From contig JAZLLT010000066.1 in assembly GCA_045598325.1 (NCBI GenBank), positions 1 through 37,860 on the forward strand: DNA of 37,860 bases, written 5' to 3'. Of this stretch, positions 1-8,057 are shown in pieces. The number at the start of each line of letters is the position of its first letter. The stretch's first letter is position 1. Under the pieces are notes generated by a model that saw only the letters and a program-made list of their open reading frames with translations, was not told the origin of the DNA and did no database searches. The position numbers and the translations under genes were made by a program. Origin of the DNA: RUG14130 sp045598325. Lineage in GTDB: Bacteria > Bacillota > Clostridia > Christensenellales > Aristaeellaceae.

Positions 1-816
1 CGCGATGGCCGCGAGGATGACATCGGAGATGATGTCGGTGCCGAACCACTTGGCGGAGATCTCGGCGACAGTGCCGTCGTTCACCAGTTCGATGATGGCG
101 GCGTACACGGCGTCAGCCAGAGCGGCGTCGGTCTTGCGGAAGGCGATGCCGTACAAGTCGTCGCAGAGGGAACCTACGGTGATGAGGTCGGGATTGCCGA
201 GTTTAGCCAGTTCGTAGTTGGCGACGACCTCATCGATGAGGACTGCGTCCACCATACCGTTTGCCAGATCGTTGATGGCGAAGAGGTATTCGTCAACGGT
301 CTTGAGTTCGGCAAGGGAGGCGTACACATCGGTGTAGCCATACTCGGGAAGGGTGATGATTTCCTCGGCGAAGGAGCCGGTTTGGGCGATGACATACTTG
401 CCCGCGAGGTCGGCGACTTCCTTGATGCCGCTGTTTGCGGTGGTCAGGATGACAATGCGGTTATTGGCGTAGGCGGGCGTCATGCTCATGTTTTCCTGAC
501 GGTCGGGGGTGATGGACAGTCCGTTCCAGATGCAGTCGATGGAGCCGGCGTCCAGCAACATTTCCTTGGCGTCCCAGTCGATGGGCTGGCAGGTGAGCTT
601 CACGCCCAGTTTCGCGCAGACGGCAGCAGCCAGGTCGATGTCGAAGCCGACGATGTCGCTGTTGTCATCGGTGAAGCCCATGGGCGGGAAGCAGTCGTCA
701 AGACCGAGGATCAGTTCGCCGCGGCCGATGAGGTCGGTCAGCGAAGTGTCTTCCGCAAAGCAGGAAAGGGAAAGCAGCAGAACAAGGGAAAGTACAAGGG
801 AAAGGATCTTTTTCAT
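1..816 (-). CDS. Amino-acid-type ABC transporter substrate-binding protein, 3' end cut by the window edge
   Basis: The frame is open from the ATG at 816 to the window edge (272 codons, no stop seen), so only the last few residues are missing compared with the usual 260-280 aa. It begins with a signal peptide (MKKILSLVLSLVLLLSLSC, then FAED). The SBP_bac_3 fold follows: GELILGLDDCFPPMGF at the first strand, VGFDIDLAAAVCAKLGV, then DCIWNGLSITPDRQ. Family proteins bind polar amino acids or similar small ligands outside the membrane and deliver them to an ABC permease. GGAGG lies 7 nt before the ATG. The cysteine after the hydrophobic stretch is not in a clear lipobox, so lipid anchoring is uncertain. 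The permease and ATPase would be expected to the left, outside the window. The ligand cannot be read from sequence. Confidence 0.88.
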   Translation of the reverse strand, partial: MKKILSLVLSLVLLLSLSCFAEDTSLTDLIGRGELILGLDDCFPPMGFTDDNSDIVGFDIDLAAAVCAKLGVKLTCQPIDWDAKEMLLDAGSIDCIWNGLSITPDRQENMSMTPAYANNRIVILTTANSGIKEVADLAGKYVIAQTGSFAEEIITLPEYGYTDVYASLAELKTVDEYLFAINDLANGMVDAVLIDEVVANYELAKLGNPDLITVGSLCDDLYGIAFRKTDAALADAVYAAIIELVNDGTVAEISAKWFGTDIISDVILAAIA

Positions 817-864
817 GGTACAGCCTCCAAATACTTTATTGCATTAAAGTGATAGCGTGATGGA

Positions 865-894
865 ATGATAACATACAGGGATGCGGATTGTCAA
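865..894 (-). promoter_or_regulatory. Sigma-A-type promoter for the ABC binding protein
   Basis: On the minus strand TTGACA (889-894) and TATCAT (865-870) are separated by 18 bp, with a TG just upstream of the -10. This gives a leader of about 45 nt before the ATG at 816. Confidence 0.65.
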
Positions 895-1043
895 GACGCC
901 GGGAGGTTAAGTTTTGTGGAGACGGGATAAACGGGACCTGCGGGCGCGTATTGAATCCTTACGAATCACGATGAAAGCGCCTCTTTTCGCTGACACCTCC
1001 CCCCTGCCGCCACACGGCTAAATATTACATTTTCCCCGTTTGC

Positions 1044-1072
1044 TTTACAAATTGACGGTCGCGTGTTATAAT
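1044..1072 (+). promoter_or_regulatory. Promoter placed so that the transcript is probably leaderless
   Basis: TTTACA (1044-1049) and a perfect TATAAT (1067-1072) are exactly 17 bp apart. The ATG of the downstream gene is at 1079, six bases after the -10. A normal start site would fall on or next to the A of that ATG. No Shine-Dalgarno sequence precedes the ATG. Confidence 0.7.
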
Positions 1073-1078
1073 GAGAAT

Positions 1079-1972
1079 ATGAAGAAGTTTATCGCGCTGA
1101 CAGCCGCGCTTATGCTGTTTGCCATGCTGACCGCGTTCGCGGATGAAATCGTCGGCCGTCCCGATTGGGCGGACGGCGCGTTTCAACTGCCGGAAGGTCT
1201 GGTAAAAATCGAAAACGAAGCCTTCAGCGGTGACAGTTCCATCACCGCGGTCGCCATTCCAGAGGGGATTGAGAGCATCGGGGACGGCGCGTTTGCCGGC
1301 TGCACGAGCCTTGACCGCATCGTGGTATTCACCGCGGATGTATCCTTCGGCGTCAACGCTCTGGGTACACGGGAAGAGCATAAGGAGATCTGGGGTTTCG
1401 AGGGCTCCAGCGCCCAGACCTACGCGAACGATTACGGTTACGATTTCATCCGCATCTACACCCGCACGGAGGAAGACCAGCAGAAGAAGCAGGCGGTTCT
1501 GGAGTACGGTGCGAGCCTTTTGGGGCAGAAATATGTGCAGGGGACATTGGACTGCGTTCTGTTTGTGCGCAGGTGCTACCTGAACGCGCCCTGGGACGAC
1601 GGGAGCCTGAATGTCCTGCTTCCCGACAGTTGCCCGAGGATGTATAACCTCTCCACTCAAAGCGAAGTCACCCGCAAACACCTGACCGTGATGCGGATCG
1701 ATTCCGTAGACGAACTGCAGCCCGGCGATATCATCTGCTGGACGGATGACAAATACTGGGACGGCGTGGATCCGTCAAACGCGAACTATATGAAATGCTC
1801 CCATGTGGGCATGTATGTCGCGGACAGATTCAGTTCTTCCGCCTACAGCGGCACACATGTATTCATCGAAGCGTCCGAAGGCGCGGGAAAAGTCCGCTAC
1901 AACAAGTTCGATTCCAACGCGTCTTCCTATTACCGCCGCAATTTCCTCTGCGGCTGGCGCGTATTATTGTAA
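1079..1972 (+). CDS. Secreted LRR plus NlpC/P60-like protein
   Basis: 297 aa with a signal peptide (MKKFIALTAALMLFAMLTAFA, cleavage near AFA-DE). Residues about 35-85 form two BspA-type leucine-rich repeats (PEGLVKIENEAFSG, PEGIESIGDGAFAGCTSL). The C-terminal half resembles NlpC/P60 cysteine peptidases, which cut peptidoglycan stem peptides: DCVLFVRRCY holds the candidate nucleophile Cys159 and CSHVGMYV the candidate His242. A third polar residue may be in VFIEASEG. The start is the ATG at 1079; a TTG 39 bp upstream lies in the promoter and has no ribosome site. It is first in an operon with metA (15-nt gap). The LRR part suggests binding to a surface or protein partner. Peptidase activity is inferred from the motifs. 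Confidence 0.8.
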   Translation: MKKFIALTAALMLFAMLTAFADEIVGRPDWADGAFQLPEGLVKIENEAFSGDSSITAVAIPEGIESIGDGAFAGCTSLDRIVVFTADVSFGVNALGTREEHKEIWGFEGSSAQTYANDYGYDFIRIYTRTEEDQQKKQAVLEYGASLLGQKYVQGTLDCVLFVRRCYLNAPWDDGSLNVLLPDSCPRMYNLSTQSEVTRKHLTVMRIDSVDELQPGDIICWTDDKYWDGVDPSNANYMKCSHVGMYVADRFSSSAYSGTHVFIEASEGAGKVRYNKFDSNASSYYRRNFLCGWRVLL

Positions 1973-1987
1973 AACAGGAGAAGACAG

Positions 1988-2917
1988 ATGCCTCCCGTAA
2001 AAATTCCCGACAGTCTGCCGGCGGTCGATACCCTGCGGCAGGAAAATGTATTCGTAATGACTCTGGGGCGCGCCGAGACACAGCGGGTGCGCCCTTTGAA
2101 AGTGGCGATTCTGAATCTCATGCCCACGAAAGTGGCGACCGAGACCCAGTTGCTCCGCCTGCTCTCCAACACGCCTCTGCAGATCGAGGTGTGTTTCCTG
2201 CGCGTCGGAAGCCATGAGAGCAAGAACACGGACAAGAGCCATCTGGACACCTTCTACATCACCTTCGACGATGTGCTCGAAAGGAAGATGCGCTTTGACG
2301 CCATGATCATCACCGGCGCGCCGGTCGAGAAGATGGACTATGACGAGGTGGATTACTGGGACGAACTGACCGCCATCATGAGGTGGGCGGACAGGAATGT
2401 ATTCTCTACCATGTATATCTGCTGGGCGGCGCTGGCGGGGCTCAACTTCCACTACGGCGTGGAAAAGATCGCCCTGACCAAGAAACTGGTAGGCGTGTTC
2501 CGTCACAAGGTGCTGGACCGCTATCATCCCCTCGTACGCGGCTTCAACGATGAATTTTCCGCGCCTCATTCCCGCTACAGCACCTGTTCCCCCGAGGCCG
2601 TGCATAAGGTAAAGGGACTGCATGTCCTCGCCGAAAGCGACGATGCCGGCGTGTATCTCCTGTGCTCGGATGACGGCAGGCAGGTCTATGTGACCGGCCA
2701 CTGCGAATATGACCGCGAAACTTTGCTGGCCGAGTACACCCGCGACACGGCAAAAGGCATCACCGACGCCTTCCCCGTCAACTACTTCCCCGATGACGAT
2801 CCCGCCAGACAGCCCCGCATGCAGTGGCGCGCCCACGCGAGCCTGCTTTGGAGCAACTGGCTGAACTATCTGGTTTACCAGAATACGCCTTACGATTTGG
2901 AGCAACTGCCCGAATGA
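1988..2917 (+). CDS. metA: Homoserine O-acetyltransferase (MetA/HTS family)
   Basis: 309 aa, the full length of the family, which acylates L-homoserine in the first committed step of methionine synthesis. Family catalytic residues are present: Cys145 in YICWAALAG, and His238 and Glu240 in VTGHCEYD. They correspond to Cys142, His235 and Glu237 of characterised members, a constant +3 offset. The position that sets acyl-donor choice (111 in those proteins: Gly for succinyl-CoA, Glu for acetyl-CoA) is Glu114 here, in ITGAPVEKMDYDEV. Acetyl-CoA is therefore the predicted donor despite the common succinyltransferase name. AGGAG precedes the ATG. The gene ends in an ATGA overlap with the CapA-family gene. 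Confidence 0.95.
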   Translation: MPPVKIPDSLPAVDTLRQENVFVMTLGRAETQRVRPLKVAILNLMPTKVATETQLLRLLSNTPLQIEVCFLRVGSHESKNTDKSHLDTFYITFDDVLERKMRFDAMIITGAPVEKMDYDEVDYWDELTAIMRWADRNVFSTMYICWAALAGLNFHYGVEKIALTKKLVGVFRHKVLDRYHPLVRGFNDEFSAPHSRYSTCSPEAVHKVKGLHVLAESDDAGVYLLCSDDGRQVYVTGHCEYDRETLLAEYTRDTAKGITDAFPVNYFPDDDPARQPRMQWRAHASLLWSNWLNYLVYQNTPYDLEQLPE

Positions 2918-4137
2918 AACGGTATGCCGCCCTCCTGATGCTGTTTCTGCTGCTCTTTTCCGCCGCCGCGGAACGGGGACAGCCGGAACTCACGGGAGAA
3001 GAAAAACCGGAACAGACAACTGCCGCCTGCGAAGCGGTCATCCGCATCGCAGGCGATTTTGTCATCCATAAAGGTGTATATAACGCCGCGAACCGTCTGG
3101 GCGGCGGCAAAGTCTACGACTTCTCTCCCATGCTGGAGGAAGTCGCGCCCTACCTCTCGGCGGCGGACTACACCGTCACCAATGTGGACGGTGTCATGGG
3201 CACGCCCGATTTCGTAAAGAAATACGGCTACGGCGGTTATCCCTCTTTCAGTACCCCCGCTTCCCTCATCGACGCCCTCAAGGGCTGCGGTGTGGACATG
3301 CTGACCCTCGCCAACAACCATGCTATCGACTACTGGTATGACGGGCTCAAGAGCACCGTGACCAGCGTGGAGGAGCGCGGGCTTCAGTCCATCGGCGGCT
3401 ACCGCACGAAGGAAGAAAAACTGACGCCCCGCATTGCGGACATCTGCGGCATCCGCTTCGGCTTCCTCAATTACACCGACGGGCTCAACCAGATGGACAA
3501 GCGGAGCGCCCTTGACAAAGCCGCGCTGGAATACGGCGTGGACTTCCTCGAGCGTGCGAATGTCCCCGCAGACATCAAGCGGCTCAAAGACGCGGGCGCG
3601 GAGATCATCGTCTGCTTCATGCACTGGGGCATCGAGTACCGCACGGAGCCCTGCGCGAGCCAGTTCCGCAACGCGCAGATGCTGGCGGACGCGGGCGTGG
3701 ATGTGATCATCGGCGGACATCCCCATGTGGTGGAACGGGCGGAATATGTCTACACCACAGATGAAAACGGAAAAGACAAGCAGGTATTGTGCCTGTACTC
3801 TCTGGGCAACTTCCTTTCCGACCAGCGCGACCCCGGCTGCGACGCGGGCATCATCTTTGATTTCACCGTAAAAAAGGATGAAAACGGCGTCATCACGGTC
3901 ACGGATCCCGTCTACCGCACCACATGGGTATGGCGGCGGTATGTGGGCGGCAGTGCCAACTATACCGTCGTATTCACAGACGGCAATCCCGAAAAGCCCG
4001 ATTCCATGAGCAGCGCGGACTACAAGCGGATGCTGGCAAGCAAAGCAGAAATCGACGCGGTCATGCACGAAGGCTGCGCCATCAGCGCGCTGCTGACCGA
4101 AGAGGAAGCGGCGATGATGGAAGCGCCCGTGCGCTGA
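2914..4137 (+). CDS. CapA-family (PGA_cap) metallophosphatase-like protein, secreted
   Basis: 407 aa. The start is the ATG that overlaps the metA stop (ATGA), giving a signal peptide MKRYAALLMLFLLLFSAAA. The body is the calcineurin-like CapA/PgsA domain: IRIAGDFVIHKGVYN, YTVTNVDGVMG, LANNHAIDYWYDGL, IVCFMHWGIEY, IIGGHPHVVERAEYV and LYSLGNFLSD give the usual Asp/His/Asn metal-binding positions. Family members are known from poly-gamma-glutamate capsule systems, but no capB, capC or capE homologue is visible, so a capsule role is not supported. It is more likely a cell-envelope phosphoesterase-like protein of unknown substrate. A hairpin terminator follows 78 nt downstream. Confidence 0.85.
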   Translation: MKRYAALLMLFLLLFSAAAERGQPELTGEEKPEQTTAACEAVIRIAGDFVIHKGVYNAANRLGGGKVYDFSPMLEEVAPYLSAADYTVTNVDGVMGTPDFVKKYGYGGYPSFSTPASLIDALKGCGVDMLTLANNHAIDYWYDGLKSTVTSVEERGLQSIGGYRTKEEKLTPRIADICGIRFGFLNYTDGLNQMDKRSALDKAALEYGVDFLERANVPADIKRLKDAGAEIIVCFMHWGIEYRTEPCASQFRNAQMLADAGVDVIIGGHPHVVERAEYVYTTDENGKDKQVLCLYSLGNFLSDQRDPGCDAGIIFDFTVKKDENGVITVTDPVYRTTWVWRRYVGGSANYTVVFTDGNPEKPDSMSSADYKRMLASKAEIDAVMHEGCAISALLTEEEAAMMEAPVR

Positions 4138-4215
4138 CGGAAAAGCGGAAATCGCTACCTTGTCCCGCCGAAGAAAAAGCCGTTCGGGAGCGGTCCGAAA
4201 ATGAAATACTGTGAC

Positions 4216-4251
4216 AAAGCATCCGACGGAGAAATCTCCGTCGGATGCTTT
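4216..4251. terminator. Bidirectional hairpin terminator between convergent genes
   Basis: A perfect 17-bp inverted repeat (4216-4232 and 4235-4251) lies between the CapA-family gene (plus) and the ADP-ribosylglycohydrolase gene (minus). It ends in TTTT on the plus strand and could serve both. Confidence 0.75.
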
Positions 4252-4265
4252 TCCATACATATGAT

Positions 4266-6029
4266 TTACTCTTCCGCTGTGAAGGTGCTGTCGAGTCGGT
4301 ACGCCCAGTGGAGGTCGGATGACACCACCATGAAATAGAGTTCATTGAAGGTTTCGGGGTCGCCGATTTCGATGCGGAGGCTGTGCTCGCCCGGTCCCTC
4401 CGGCAGCGCGGCGCACTTCCGCTTGTCCGCTCTGTGATAGGCGGGAATGACGATGGTCCTTTCGGAGCAGTCAATGAGCGTTTCGCCGTCGACAGTCACT
4501 TTCAAGGGATTGGCGCACGCCAGTTTCAGGGTCTCCCTGCCTTCATCAAAGAGGGTGAGCGTGGTCTCAAAGGCGAGGCTCTGTTTCGCCGCGGGCACCT
4601 CTTCCCCGCCGATGCGGTTTTCGGTCAAGTGCAGGACATCGCTCAGACCGTCCGCCTCATACACCCAGTCCATGCTGCCCCACACCGCGAGCGGCAGGTT
4701 TTCGCTCATCCAGTATACGCCCGAGATCACGCGCGCCACTTCAAGGGTGCCGCGGGTCAAAAGGATGTTTTCGCAGGGCGCGGTGAGCATGAGGGTGACT
4801 TCCTTCGTTTCGCCCGCGTCGAGGGTCACGCCCGCGCATTCGCAGTCGAAGCCGTCGATGTGCGGGATGAGTTCCACGGTTTGCGCGATGTCTTTGGGAT
4901 TCGAGACCGTGACGGTCATTTCCTTCTCCTCACCCGCGCAGAAAACGGGGCAGCGCTTCACCTTCACGATGAGGTCGTATTTTTCAAGCGCGCCGGCGGG
5001 CAGACGGTACTCTTCCACATCAGACAGATACGGGATGTTGTAGACCGACTTGTCCGCCGTATGGTCATAGACACTCTGAATGAGTTCCCGGGCAGCGAGG
5101 CTCCGCTTCGTCAGTTCGCCGATGGTCTTGGGCGCGTCAAAACCCCAGATGGGTTTGCTGGTCACGATGTTTTCGCCCAACGGCTCCGTCCACATTTTGT
5201 CGATATAGGTAGTGCCGTAGAGGATGCCCAGCAGCGAACCCAGCGTGGCAACGGTGCAGTCCGTGTCATAGCCGCAGTCGACGGTGGTCAGCATCTGCTC
5301 GGTGAAACCTTCCTTGTACAGCCAGCCCACGAGAGTGAAGGCGATGTTCACGGGCGCGTAGGTGAAGTTGTCCCGACCGAAGGCGTCGATGATTGCCTGA
5401 CGCGCGGAAACCCAGTCGTCCCCCGCGCGGAAGCGGGTCAGAAGCAGTTCCACTGCCCTGCGGACGGCGGATGTCCCGGGCAGATAGGACAGCGCCTTGC
5501 CGATCAGGACGAACTTGTCGTTCTCGATGAACGCCATGCTCTCCAGCACCGCGAAGAAGATCTCGCCGTACACGCCTTCGCCGCCCGCGTGATCCACCGT
5601 GGCGTCCTGATAGGCGTAGTACGCCGCCAGATCGGGGTTGCCCGCGCAGAGCACCGCCCAGATCTCCGAGCGGATGGGCGAGCCCATGCAGTCGGTGAAG
5701 AAGTTGTTGAAGCAGCCGGAAAGGGGCGCGGATAGCCCGCGGCGCATATTGGTCAGGGCGTGACCGTACTCGTCATATTCGAAATGCACATGCTCCAGCC
5801 ACTCACGGGACAGCAGGCGGCTGTCCGCCCGCCCCGCATTCTGTTCGATACAGTGCAGGTTGATCAGCTGCAAATCGAGATCGTCGTTTTCCACTGCGGA
5901 TGCAAAGGCCTTTGTGTAGCCCTTGATATCCATCAGTTCCATTCTGCCTTCCAGCGGTCCGCCCAGCGTGCCGCCGATATTTTTGCCCATCCAGCAGGCG
6001 TAGACTCTGTCTTCAAAATTCGGGGTCAT
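4266..6029 (-). CDS. ADP-ribosylglycohydrolase-family protein with C-terminal beta-sandwich region
   Basis: 587 aa, about twice the length of a bare ADP-ribosylglycohydrolase. Residues 1-350 carry the family core: MGKNIGGTLGGPLEGR near the N terminus, the acidic ENDDLDLQL, and the metal-binding GYDTDCTVATLGSLLGILYG. These enzymes use Mg ions to hydrolyse N- or O-glycosidic ADP-ribose bonds, and several subfamilies act on other ribosyl compounds. The remaining 230 residues (VTVSNPKDIAQTVELIPH, TKEVTLMLTAP) look like Ig-like or beta-sandwich domains; their role is unknown. There is no signal peptide. The start is the ATG at 6029, overlapping the MFS gene by 17 nt, so the two are coupled. This suggests that the transporter imports the enzyme's substrate. 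Confidence 0.85.
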   Translation of the reverse strand: MTPNFEDRVYACWMGKNIGGTLGGPLEGRMELMDIKGYTKAFASAVENDDLDLQLINLHCIEQNAGRADSRLLSREWLEHVHFEYDEYGHALTNMRRGLSAPLSGCFNNFFTDCMGSPIRSEIWAVLCAGNPDLAAYYAYQDATVDHAGGEGVYGEIFFAVLESMAFIENDKFVLIGKALSYLPGTSAVRRAVELLLTRFRAGDDWVSARQAIIDAFGRDNFTYAPVNIAFTLVGWLYKEGFTEQMLTTVDCGYDTDCTVATLGSLLGILYGTTYIDKMWTEPLGENIVTSKPIWGFDAPKTIGELTKRSLAARELIQSVYDHTADKSVYNIPYLSDVEEYRLPAGALEKYDLIVKVKRCPVFCAGEEKEMTVTVSNPKDIAQTVELIPHIDGFDCECAGVTLDAGETKEVTLMLTAPCENILLTRGTLEVARVISGVYWMSENLPLAVWGSMDWVYEADGLSDVLHLTENRIGGEEVPAAKQSLAFETTLTLFDEGRETLKLACANPLKVTVDGETLIDCSERTIVIPAYHRADKRKCAALPEGPGEHSLRIEIGDPETFNELYFMVVSSDLHWAYRLDSTFTAEE

Positions 6030-7212
6030 TTGGAAGCCTCCGTTTTTTGCGGTATGCGCGCAGGATGAATACGCAGATGACAAGGATGACCGGGAAACCG
6101 ATGCCCGCGAGGACGCCCGCATGCAGGTCATCCCCCGCCCACTGGGACACCGTGCCCACGATGCCGGGACCCAGAGAGCCGCCCAGATCGCCCGCCAGCG
6201 CCAGCAGGGCGAACATCGCCGTGCCGCCTTTGGGCAGAGTGCGGGAGGAGATGCTGATGGAGCCGGGCCACATGATGCCCACGGAGAAGCCGCATACGAT
6301 GCAGCCGATGAGACCGAACACGGGCGCCTTCGCGAGCCCCGCCAGCAGATAGCATACAAGACACAGGATGCCCGAACCGATCATGTAGACGGTCAAATCC
6401 ACTTTTTCGCCGTTTTTGCCGTACCAAAGGCGGGAAAGCCCCTGAAACAGGGCAAATCCGCAGGCGCCCAGCAGGTCACCCATGGTCTTGGATACATGCA
6501 GGGCACCCTCCGTGAAGGCGCTCGCCCACTGAGCCATGGACAGTTCGGACGCGCCCGCGCAGACCATGAGCAGGGCAAGGATCCAGAAAAGCCCCGTCTT
6601 CAAAAGCCCCGTGATGCTCATCCCTTCCCCGTCCTCCACCAGATGCTCGATGGGACAGGTGGCGAAATTGAAGATGTTGACAAAGGGCACGAGCGCCCAC
6701 AGGCAGGCGAGCACCTTCCACGAGCCGATGCCGAAGACGGCGAAAAACAAAGTCGAAATCAAAATCACGCCCACGCAGCCCCAGCAGTAGAAGGAGTGGA
6801 GCAGGCTCATCATGCCCTCCTTGTTTTCAAAGGGACAGGCTTCGATGATGGGGCTCACAAGCACCTCGGTCAGTCCGCTCCCGATGGCGTAGACGACTGC
6901 GCTCACAAGAATGCCTGCGTAGGGCGGCATGAGGGACGGCAGGAACGCCAGCCCCACAAGTCCCATACCCGAGGTAACTTCCGCGGCGACCACGCTTTTG
7001 CGGTAGCCGATCTTGTCCGCAAAACGGGCGCAGAGAAAGTCCACGATGAGTTGGGTCAGGAAAAACACGGTCGAAATGAAGGCGATGTCCGAATAGGAAA
7101 GACCGTATTCCCTGCGGAAGGTAAGATACAGAAGCGGGGCGAAATTGGCGCAGATGGCCTGGGTCACAAAGCCGGTATAGCAGGCGATCTGCGTCCGTCT
7201 GTAGTTTTTCAT
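6013..7212 (-). CDS. MFS transporter
   Basis: 399 aa with about 12 hydrophobic segments. The loop after TM2 has the MFS pattern (LCARFADKIGYRKSVV), and a central polar loop near PIEHLVEDGEGMS separates the two halves. The length fits sugar or nucleoside-type permeases of this superfamily, but the substrate cannot be assigned. AAGGAT lies upstream of the ATG at 7212. No promoter is visible in the 56 bp up to the previous gene, which ends in a hairpin with a T run, so transcription probably depends on read-through or an internal promoter. It overlaps the ADP-ribosylglycohydrolase gene by 17 nt. Confidence 0.87.
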   Translation of the reverse strand: MKNYRRTQIACYTGFVTQAICANFAPLLYLTFRREYGLSYSDIAFISTVFFLTQLIVDFLCARFADKIGYRKSVVAAEVTSGMGLVGLAFLPSLMPPYAGILVSAVVYAIGSGLTEVLVSPIIEACPFENKEGMMSLLHSFYCWGCVGVILISTLFFAVFGIGSWKVLACLWALVPFVNIFNFATCPIEHLVEDGEGMSITGLLKTGLFWILALLMVCAGASELSMAQWASAFTEGALHVSKTMGDLLGACGFALFQGLSRLWYGKNGEKVDLTVYMIGSGILCLVCYLLAGLAKAPVFGLIGCIVCGFSVGIMWPGSISISSRTLPKGGTAMFALLALAGDLGGSLGPGIVGTVSQWAGDDLHAGVLAGIGFPVILVICVFILRAYRKKRRLPNDPEF

Positions 7213-7229
7213 CTCAAAATCCTTCTTTC

Positions 7230-7261
7230 AAAAGAAAAACCGGCACGGCAAGCGCACCGGT
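7230..7261 (-). terminator. Rho-independent terminator downstream of the 262-aa membrane protein gene
   Basis: On the minus strand a 9-bp stem (two G-U pairs; arms 7253-7261 and 7239-7247) with a 5-nt loop is followed by TTTTCTTTT. It separates the hisS pair from the MFS pair, possibly only partly. Confidence 0.6.
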
Positions 7262-7268
7262 CAAACCA

Positions 7269-8057
7269 TCAAGCCAGCAGTCCCGTGACCGCGCACAGAC
7301 CCATGCCGATGAGTACGGCGATGCCGCCGAAGGATCGTCTCTTCACGGGAGAACGCACCAGCAGGATAACGGCGCAGACCGCGCACAGAGCGATGGTGGA
7401 ATAGAAGCGGTACTTCGCGGACATGTCCGTAAAGCTGAGCAGCAGTTCCACAACCGTCACACCCGCGGGAAGCGCGCTCTGCAGACACAGTCCGTTGTTC
7501 GTCCAGTCGACCGCCCAGCCCGCCAGCACGGAAAGGGACATGACGGAGAAGATGTTGAACCATCTGTTCGCGCCGTCTCCGCTTCTCATGAGGTACCAGT
7601 CAAAGGCGATGAGAACCACCGCGATGACGATGCGGATCCACTCGGTCTTCTGCTCGCCCCGCACCATCACGAAGGACCACAGGGAGAACAGCACGCCGCA
7701 CAGCAGCAAACCCGCGTTCCAGTCGAACTTGGCGAGGTATTTCGCGCCCTCCGCGTCTGCGGTCAGGGTGCCTTTATACCACACCGGCAGCAGGAACAGC
7801 AGGAGCCAGAGCCCCGTGAGCAGGCGTTTTCGCGCCGGCGTCACGACGAGCCCGATGAGTCCCGCAAGGGAAATGCCCGTGACCACGAAACTCAGCGTGA
7901 AAGTGCCTCTTCCCCAGCAGTCCATGAAGCGGCCCAGGAACGAGAGTGTCTCGATGTCGTAAAGGGGCAGAAGCCGCCACAGCACATAGGCAAAGGGAAT
8001 GAGCAGCAGCCGCCACGCCGCGGCGGTTTTGGAAGTCGACGCGCGTTTTTTAGCCAC
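7269..8057 (-). CDS. Polytopic membrane protein of unknown function
   Basis: 262 aa starting with GTG at 8057, which overlaps the hisS stop by 8 nt (GTGGCTAA), so translation is coupled. A short basic N terminus (MAKKRASTSKTAA) leads into seven or eight hydrophobic segments joined by very short loops, for example LLLIPFAYVLWRLLPLY, GLWLLLFLLPVWY, IVIAVVLIAFDWYLM and GGIAVLIGMGLCAVTGLLA. I recognise no family motif. The coupling to hisS is probably just operon packing. The gene is followed by a hairpin terminator. Confidence 0.75.
   Translation of the reverse strand: MAKKRASTSKTAAAWRLLLIPFAYVLWRLLPLYDIETLSFLGRFMDCWGRGTFTLSFVVTGISLAGLIGLVVTPARKRLLTGLWLLLFLLPVWYKGTLTADAEGAKYLAKFDWNAGLLLCGVLFSLWSFVMVRGEQKTEWIRIVIAVVLIAFDWYLMRSGDGANRWFNIFSVMSLSVLAGWAVDWTNNGLCLQSALPAGVTVVELLLSFTDMSAKYRFYSTIALCAVCAVILLVRSPVKRRSFGGIAVLIGMGLCAVTGLLA

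Noticed and set aside
2318..2344. Naming metA a succinyltransferase
   Set aside because: The donor-determining residue is Glu, which belongs to acetyl-CoA users.
7213..7268. A separate promoter for the MFS transporter gene
   Set aside because: The 56-bp gap is filled by a terminator hairpin, its T run and the ribosome site; no -35/-10 pair fits.
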